DNA from: Verrucomicrobiota bacterium
GTDB taxonomy: Bacteria; Verrucomicrobiota; Verrucomicrobiia; Chthoniobacterales; UBA10450
Reading direction: 5' to 3'
Length of the DNA stretch: 42,813 bases
Assembly (NCBI GenBank): GCA_003217965.1
Contig: QHNB01000094.1
Span: forward strand, 1 to 42,813
This document shows positions 37,629 through 42,813 of this stretch, piece by piece (position 1 is the first letter of the stretch; each line of letters starts with the position of its first letter). The notes beneath the pieces were generated by a model. The model was not told where the DNA came from, did no database searches, and was given only the letters and a program-made list of their open reading frames with translations. Made by a program: the position numbers and the translations under genes.

Positions 37629-37714
37629 CTCGCGCCATTTCGGCTAGCCACAGTTGGCTTGCTCAGAGAGAAATGTGCTGCGAATTCGCAAATCTGTGTT
37701 ACATTTCCGGCCCT

Positions 37715-38029
37715 ATGGCTATTCTCAAGAAAAACGCATTTTCCCGCCGGGTTCCTGATCTAGTCACGGAGGAACTCGTCGCTGTGCTTTCGCGCAGGGC
37801 GTCGTTCGAGTTCAAGCAGCTCTTCGACATCGTGCACGAAAATCTCCGTGCCCGCAACGCCGCGAGTGGCGGAGAGGAAATGCTCCGGTTGCGTGCGTAT
37901 GAAAAACTTCAGAATCTGGTTGCACGCGGCGCTGTAAAGAAGAATGGCAAAAAATACAAGGGCTTGCCCTCGGCCCTGGCGAGCGCGATCGCACCGCCAA
38001 ACGGTCATATTCCAGCAGGCGTAAAATAA
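37715..38029 (+). CDS. Hypothetical small protein
   Basis: MAILKKNAFSRRVPDLVTEELVAVLSRRASFEFKQLFDIVHENLRAR..; likely start 37715. Confidence 0.6.
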   Translation: MAILKKNAFSRRVPDLVTEELVAVLSRRASFEFKQLFDIVHENLRARNAASGGEEMLRLRAYEKLQNLVARGAVKKNGKKYKGLPSALASAIAPPNGHIPAGVK

Positions 38030-38051
38030 TAGGCTGCGGCAGCGTTGGCGC

Positions 38052-38423
38052 ATGCTGCGAGAATACATTCCGGTTTTGCTCCAGATCATTGTGGCGGTTG
38101 GCTTCGCCGTCGCGGCATTGGTGGTGAGCGTGATTCTCGGAAAGACCGGCCGCCGTAATCGGATCAAGGATTCAGCATACGAATGCGGCATGGTGCCGCA
38201 GGGAGAAGTACAGCCGCGATTCAGCGTCAGATTTTATTTGGTCGCGATGCTGTTCATTCTCTTCGATTTGGAAATCGTCTTCATGTACCCCTGGGCGGTC
38301 GTTTATCGGGAATCCATCCGGCACAGCTCGGTGATCTTTTGGAGCATGTTCAGTTTCATCTCGATCTTGATGATCGGGTATATTTACGCACTCCGGAAAG
38401 GCGTGCTCGATTGGAAAAAATAG
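38052..38423 (+). CDS. nuoA: NADH-quinone oxidoreductase subunit A
   Basis: KDSAYECGMVPQGEVQPRFSVRFYLVAMLFILFDLEIVFMYPWAV. Confidence 0.95.
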   Translation: MLREYIPVLLQIIVAVGFAVAALVVSVILGKTGRRNRIKDSAYECGMVPQGEVQPRFSVRFYLVAMLFILFDLEIVFMYPWAVVYRESIRHSSVIFWSMFSFISILMIGYIYALRKGVLDWKK

Positions 38424-38535
38424 GCTCGTCGCTCCTGCCTGCTGCGGCGATGTAAAAGGCCATCTTTTCTCTGTGAAGCGGGGTCAGTTTCGTCCTTGCG
38501 CGGCCTCACCAGACCGCCTAATAGCTTGAGCCCCC

Positions 38536-38853
38536 ATGGTGCATCACATCGTCCTTTATAAGCTGAAGCCCGAGGTTACGCCCGCGCGCGTGGAAGAGAT
38601 GATGATGAACACGCGCATGCAGTTATTGAAAATTCCGGAGGTCCTCAACATTAAATGCGGCAAGCGCATTGATCCGGAAATGACCTGGCCCCTTTTCATC
38701 GCCATCGATTTCGAGTCTATGGACAAATACGCCATTTTTCGTGAGGACCCGATCTTCGTGAAATTTAACGAAGAAATTATCAAGCCTAATACCGCTGACG
38801 CTCTCTCACTCGACTTCGAAATGGACCCTGGGAAAGACGTGCGATTCTCATAG
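38536..38853 (+). CDS. Dabb family (stress-responsive alpha/beta barrel) protein
   Basis: MVHHIVLYKLKPEVTPARVEEMM..., FIAIDFESMDKYAIFREDPIFVKF. Confidence 0.85.
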   Translation: MVHHIVLYKLKPEVTPARVEEMMMNTRMQLLKIPEVLNIKCGKRIDPEMTWPLFIAIDFESMDKYAIFREDPIFVKFNEEIIKPNTADALSLDFEMDPGKDVRFS

Positions 38854-38923
38854 GATCCGGCACGGGTCAAAGCCCGGTTCAGTACTTGCCTGCGCATCCG
38901 GACGTCCAAAATCAGCAACAACC

Positions 38924-40147
38924 ATGCGGCTGGGCTATATTTATTCGCGTTACCCGGTCCTCTCCCAAACATTTTGCGACGCCGAAATGCTAGAGCTGGA
39001 GCGACGGGGACACGAAATCGTCCTCGCCTCGCTCTACCCTCCCAAGACCGAGCTGCGCCACGAATATCTGGCAAAACTGCGCGCCAAAATTCAGTATGCG
39101 CCGGACTCGGGCGCCTTAGATAAGCTGGCGCGCAAGGCGAAGCGGAGTGGGCGGTGGCCGGCAGCGATGGTGCAGGAACACGACCTAAAATATGGTGCGG
39201 AGTACAAGGCAGCCCTGCGCGCGCGTAACGCACTTTTCTTCGTCGAGCTTTTCGAGCGGGAACGTATTCCGCATTTTCACGTTCATTTTGCCAATCGGGC
39301 CGCCCACACGGCCCTATTTGTAAAAGCGATTAGCGGCATTCCCTTCAGCATCACCGCCCATGGACAGGATTTTATGACCGATCTCGGCAACGAAGGGCTA
39401 TTACGCGAGCTTTGCGCGGCCGCAGAATTCGTTGGGGCAGAAACAGACTACAGCCGAGATCTGCTTGCTTCTCGCTGTCCCAAGGCTGCTGGGAAAATCT
39501 TTCGCGTCTACAATGGCATCGATCTCAGTCGATTTCCGGAGAGCGGAAGTCATCCAGCATCGCCCGGTCCAATTCGGTTGCTTAGCGTCGGTCGTCTCGT
39601 TGCCTTCAAAGGATTTCAGCACCTGATTGATGCGTGCTCCGAGCTGGAGAAACGTGGAATTGATTTTGCCCTTCAAATCATCGGGGATGGCCCATTGCGA
39701 GACGAACTTGAAATGCGCGCCCGCCGGTACGGCTTGAGTGGCAGAATTCAGTTCGCCGGCGAGCAATCGCAGAATCAAGTGCTCAGTGCTTTGCGTGCCT
39801 GCGATATTTTCGTTCTCGCCTCCACTGTTGACGCGCGCGGCGCCAGTGATGTCTTTCCCACCGTAATCGCTGAAGCAATGGCGAGCGGAAGACCTGTGGT
39901 GTCGACAACCGTCGCCGGAATTCCAGAATTAGTGGCAAACGGCGAGACCGGATTGCTGGTTCCTCCAGACGATTCTCGAAGGTTAGCCGACGCGCTGGAG
40001 CGTCTCGCGCGCGATGGCAGCCTGCGCGCGAACTTCGGTCGGGCCGGTCGTCAGCGAATCGAAGATGTGTTTACCATCGAAAGAACGATTGAACGGTTGC
40101 TGGCCCGTTTCGCAGCAACGGCACGTTCGGTTTTGATCCGGCGCTAA
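38924..40147 (+). CDS. Glycosyltransferase family 4 (GT-B) protein
   Basis: FHVHFANRAAHTALF, SITAHGQDF, LLSVGRLVAFKGFQHLIDA, DVFPTVIAEAMASGRPVVSTTVAGIPELV. Confidence 0.93.
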   Translation: MRLGYIYSRYPVLSQTFCDAEMLELERRGHEIVLASLYPPKTELRHEYLAKLRAKIQYAPDSGALDKLARKAKRSGRWPAAMVQEHDLKYGAEYKAALRARNALFFVELFERERIPHFHVHFANRAAHTALFVKAISGIPFSITAHGQDFMTDLGNEGLLRELCAAAEFVGAETDYSRDLLASRCPKAAGKIFRVYNGIDLSRFPESGSHPASPGPIRLLSVGRLVAFKGFQHLIDACSELEKRGIDFALQIIGDGPLRDELEMRARRYGLSGRIQFAGEQSQNQVLSALRACDIFVLASTVDARGASDVFPTVIAEAMASGRPVVSTTVAGIPELVANGETGLLVPPDDSRRLADALERLARDGSLRANFGRAGRQRIEDVFTIERTIERLLARFAATARSVLIRR

Positions 40148-40150
40148 ATT

Positions 40151-40954
40151 ATGTCAGAAGTGGTCGCAATGACAAAGAAAGCGATCTTGCTCGCAGGCGG
40201 CGCCGGCAGTCGTTTATTTCCACTAACGCGGATCGTCTGTAAGCAGCTGCTACCAATCTACGATAAACCGATGATCTGTTACCCGCTGGCCACGCTCATG
40301 CTCGGAGGCCTGCGCGAGATCCTTGTCATCTCTACTCCGAAAGATTTGCCAGTGCTGCGTAATTTCCTCGGCGACGGCACGCACTTGGGCATTAAACTCG
40401 ATTATGCCGAACAGCCGAAACCGGAAGGCATCGCCCAGGCGTTTTTAATCGGAGCGAAGTTTGTTGAGGACAGAGGCGTGTCGCTGATTCTCGGCGACAA
40501 CATTTTTTATGGGAAACTGGATTTCTTCCGTGAAGCGCTGGCGTTGAAACGGGGCGCCTGCGTCTTTGGCTATCAAGTTCGCGATCCAGTTTACGTGTAT
40601 GACGAACGCGTCGTCGAATTTTGCCGGGCCCTCAAACCGTCAGCTCGCGGGGAGATCGAAATCACCGATCTCAATCGGCGCTATTTGGAGGATGGCGAAC
40701 TGCAAGTGAAGCGATTAGGTCGCGGTATCGCCTGGCTCGACACTGGCACACCGACGAGTTTGCTGGAGGCGAGCAATTACATTGCCACCATCGAGCACCG
40801 CCAGGGAATGAAGATCGCATGCCTTGAGGAGATCGCGTTGCGCATGGGATTTATCCGTGCGGCTGAGCTGTCGTCCCTCATCGATCGACTGCCAAAGGGC
40901 GACTACCGCGATTATCTGCAGCGCGTAGCCGATGAGGGACCGATTCCGCACTGA
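40151..40954 (+). CDS. rfbA: Glucose-1-phosphate thymidylyltransferase-like (RmlA/RfbA), lacking an internal segment
   Basis: KAILLAGGAGSRLFPLTRIVCKQLLPIYDKPMICYPLATLMLGGL, LGDNIFYG, RGEIEITDLNRRYL, GRGIAWLDTGTPTSLLEAS; EEKP region absent. Confidence 0.9.
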   Translation: MSEVVAMTKKAILLAGGAGSRLFPLTRIVCKQLLPIYDKPMICYPLATLMLGGLREILVISTPKDLPVLRNFLGDGTHLGIKLDYAEQPKPEGIAQAFLIGAKFVEDRGVSLILGDNIFYGKLDFFREALALKRGACVFGYQVRDPVYVYDERVVEFCRALKPSARGEIEITDLNRRYLEDGELQVKRLGRGIAWLDTGTPTSLLEASNYIATIEHRQGMKIACLEEIALRMGFIRAAELSSLIDRLPKGDYRDYLQRVADEGPIPH

Positions 40955-40956
40955 GA

Positions 40957-41610
40957 TCAGCGCGGTTGCTCCTTCAACAAATGATTTGTGTCGGCAAGAA
41001 GTCTGGTGACGGCATCTGCTTCAGTGCCATCGTAGTAACCTCGGATTTGCCCGCGACGATCGACTAGAATCATGCGCGTGCTGTGTAACGGTTCGCCGTT
41101 TTCGCCGGCATGCTCCGCTGCGGCCAGTTTGAAGCCATGCTCGGACAGATCGTAAATCGCAGGTTTCGGTCCGGTGAGGAAATCCCATCGCCCCGGTTCG
41201 GCCTGCAATCGATTCGCGTACTCGCGCAGCATCTGCGGTGTGTCTCTTTCGGGGTCGACGGTGAACGAAACGAAATGTACCTCTGTCTTCTCCAGCGGCT
41301 TTTGCATTTCGCTCATCCGGCTGCTGATCATCGGACAAGGGCCGGGGCAGGTCGTATAAATAAAATCGGCGATCCAAATTTTGCCGGCTAATTGCGCTAA
41401 GCCAAAGGGCTGCCCATTCTGATTTGTAAACTGAAATGAAGGTACCGTGCCGTAAGAAGAAATAGTACGCTGCCGGAGCGCGTTCACTTCCAGGTGACGT
41501 AGCCAAAGCAAGAGTCCGAGCGTGATCAGCGGGATCAGAATCAACGTCACCTTCCAAGCAATGCCACTGCGTGTCGGCGTACGATCTGTTGTCACAAAGG
41601 TTGTATTCAT
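40957..41610 (-). CDS. SCO1/SenC family copper chaperone for cytochrome oxidase assembly
   Basis: WIADFIYTTCPGPCPMISSRM, DPERDTPQMLREYA, LHSTRMILVDRRGQIRGYY. Confidence 0.93.
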   Translation of the reverse strand: MNTTFVTTDRTPTRSGIAWKVTLILIPLITLGLLLWLRHLEVNALRQRTISSYGTVPSFQFTNQNGQPFGLAQLAGKIWIADFIYTTCPGPCPMISSRMSEMQKPLEKTEVHFVSFTVDPERDTPQMLREYANRLQAEPGRWDFLTGPKPAIYDLSEHGFKLAAAEHAGENGEPLHSTRMILVDRRGQIRGYYDGTEADAVTRLLADTNHLLKEQPR

Positions 41611-42506
41611 GATTTCGTCAGAACGAGTGCGCCGAGTAGCAATGGAAGATAAACAATCGACGCGATGAATAATGAGCGCGCTGCGCTTGGCGTGCGCATC
41701 CTTAAAAAACGCATGGCAACAGCAGTGAACAAACCGCCGAGCAAAAGCTCGATTGCAAGGTAAACAAAATTGGCAATTCCAAGAAACGTCGGCAGACCTG
41801 CGATCACCAGCAGCAGGATGCAGAAGAAGACGCTCTGGCTGGCGCTGCGCTCGCCACTGCGGTCATCACTCGAAATCATGCGAAATCCTGCCCGCGAATA
41901 GTCTTCGCGGAACATCCACGCGATGGCGAAAAAATGCGGTAACTGCCACAAAAAAACGATCGCGAAGAGACTCCACGCGCCTGCGCCAATATTTCCCCGC
42001 GCAGCCGCCCAGCCGATCATCGGCGGAATCGCGCCGGGAATTGCACCGACCGCCGTGTTGGCAGTGTTGGCGCGCTTCATCGGCGTGTAAGCAAGAATGT
42101 AAATTCCGATCGTTATCGCTGTCAGCGCCGCACTAAGCAGATTGCAAACAATTGCCAAATACCCGACTCCAAAAATCGACAGCACGACGCCAAGGAGCAA
42201 TGCTTGCAGCGGTCGCATTCGGCCGGCCGGTATCGGACGCATTTTTGTACGGCGCATCATCGCGTCGGCGGTGCGTTCCCACCATTGATTGAGCGCAGCA
42301 GCCCCGGCGGCTGCAGCGGCGGTTCCAAAAACAACGTGAAACAGCGCCATGTAGTCGATCGGCGATTCCGATCCGAGGTAAAAACCAACCGCGGTTGTAA
42401 CCAGAACAAGCAGTGTCAATCGCGCTTTGACGAGCACAGCCAGATCGGCAAGGAACCGATTGCGCGACGGCGCAAGATTGGGATTTCCAAGCGCGGCCGT
42501 TTTCAT
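41607..42506 (-). CDS. ctaB: Protoheme IX farnesyltransferase (heme O synthase)
   Basis: NQWWERTADAMMRRTKMRPIPAGRM, LAYTPMKRANTANTAVGAIPGAIPPMIGWAA, WQLPHFFAIAWMFREDY. Confidence 0.95.
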   Translation of the reverse strand: MKTAALGNPNLAPSRNRFLADLAVLVKARLTLLVLVTTAVGFYLGSESPIDYMALFHVVFGTAAAAAGAAALNQWWERTADAMMRRTKMRPIPAGRMRPLQALLLGVVLSIFGVGYLAIVCNLLSAALTAITIGIYILAYTPMKRANTANTAVGAIPGAIPPMIGWAAARGNIGAGAWSLFAIVFLWQLPHFFAIAWMFREDYSRAGFRMISSDDRSGERSASQSVFFCILLLVIAGLPTFLGIANFVYLAIELLLGGLFTAVAMRFLRMRTPSAARSLFIASIVYLPLLLGALVLTKS

Positions 42507-42813
42507 GCGGAGGCGCGGTCGCCCTGCAGCGTACGCGGGTCCGAGCCGGACTTGTACTGTCGCACCCTATCAACTTGTCCTTGTGAAATTCGCCAGCAAA
42601 TCGCAGAAATGCTCACGCCAAAAGATAGCATGATCGCGCCGAGCGCGACATGCGCTGTCGCGACGTCGGCTGCCTTATTGCTCCAGACTATCCAGGCGCC
42701 AAGCGTAATCTGACAAACGACCAACACGACCCACAAGATCGACAATCGCTTCAGCGCAGGAAAGCGGGGCGCATCTCTCCAAACGCGAAGACAAAAGGCA
42801 ACTACAGCAATGG
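42503..42813 (-). CDS. ctaA: Heme A synthase CtaA/COX15-like, C-terminal fragment (5' end beyond window)
   Basis: Reading frame is open to the window edge (..VVVAFCLRVWRDAPRFPALKRLSILWVVLVVCQITLGAWIVWSNKAADVATAHVALGAI..). Confidence 0.82.
   Translation of the reverse strand, partial: IAVVAFCLRVWRDAPRFPALKRLSILWVVLVVCQITLGAWIVWSNKAADVATAHVALGAIMLSFGVSISAICWRISQGQVDRVRQYKSGSDPRTLQGDRASA

Overview
The window (about 42.8 kb) looks like a bacterial chromosomal segment, mostly single-copy housekeeping and cell-envelope genes. Gene content and repeat style suggest Verrucomicrobiota or a relative, but this is a weak inference. I see no rRNA, tRNA, CRISPR array, prophage or classical transposase. Recognisable genes include an ABC-2 transporter (5' truncated), M24 peptidase, YugP-like Zn peptidase, ECF sigma factor with a putative anti-sigma and a degenerate HtrA-like protein, ligA, a sugar kinase-MurQ fusion, HtrA/DegQ, a KamA-family radical SAM enzyme, ahcY / GxxExxY / metK with a divergent ArsR-methyltransferase (SahR-like) regulator, a cyclase-TolB-TPR protein, exbB-exbD-tonB-exbD, rdgB, leuS, mscL, pdeM-like, galE, hisS, xerD-like, nuoA, a GT4, rmlA-like, and SCO-ctaB-ctaA (partial). 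The observations I rate highest are: (1) an HtrA-like protein downstream of an ECF sigma factor with all three catalytic-triad positions substituted; (2) a hairpin+CTACA palindromic repeat apparently captured in-frame inside leuS, matching a family of intergenic palindromes in the window; (3) a GxxExxY gene bounded by inverted CGCAGATT repeats, inserted between metK and ahcY; (4) an M24 peptidase gene bracketed by nested inverted repeats and lacking about 34 residues that carry a metal ligand; (5) an RmlA-like protein lacking about 32 residues including the EEKP motif; (6) a kinase-etherase fusion for MurNAc recycling. All homology statements come from motif reading by eye. No search was run.
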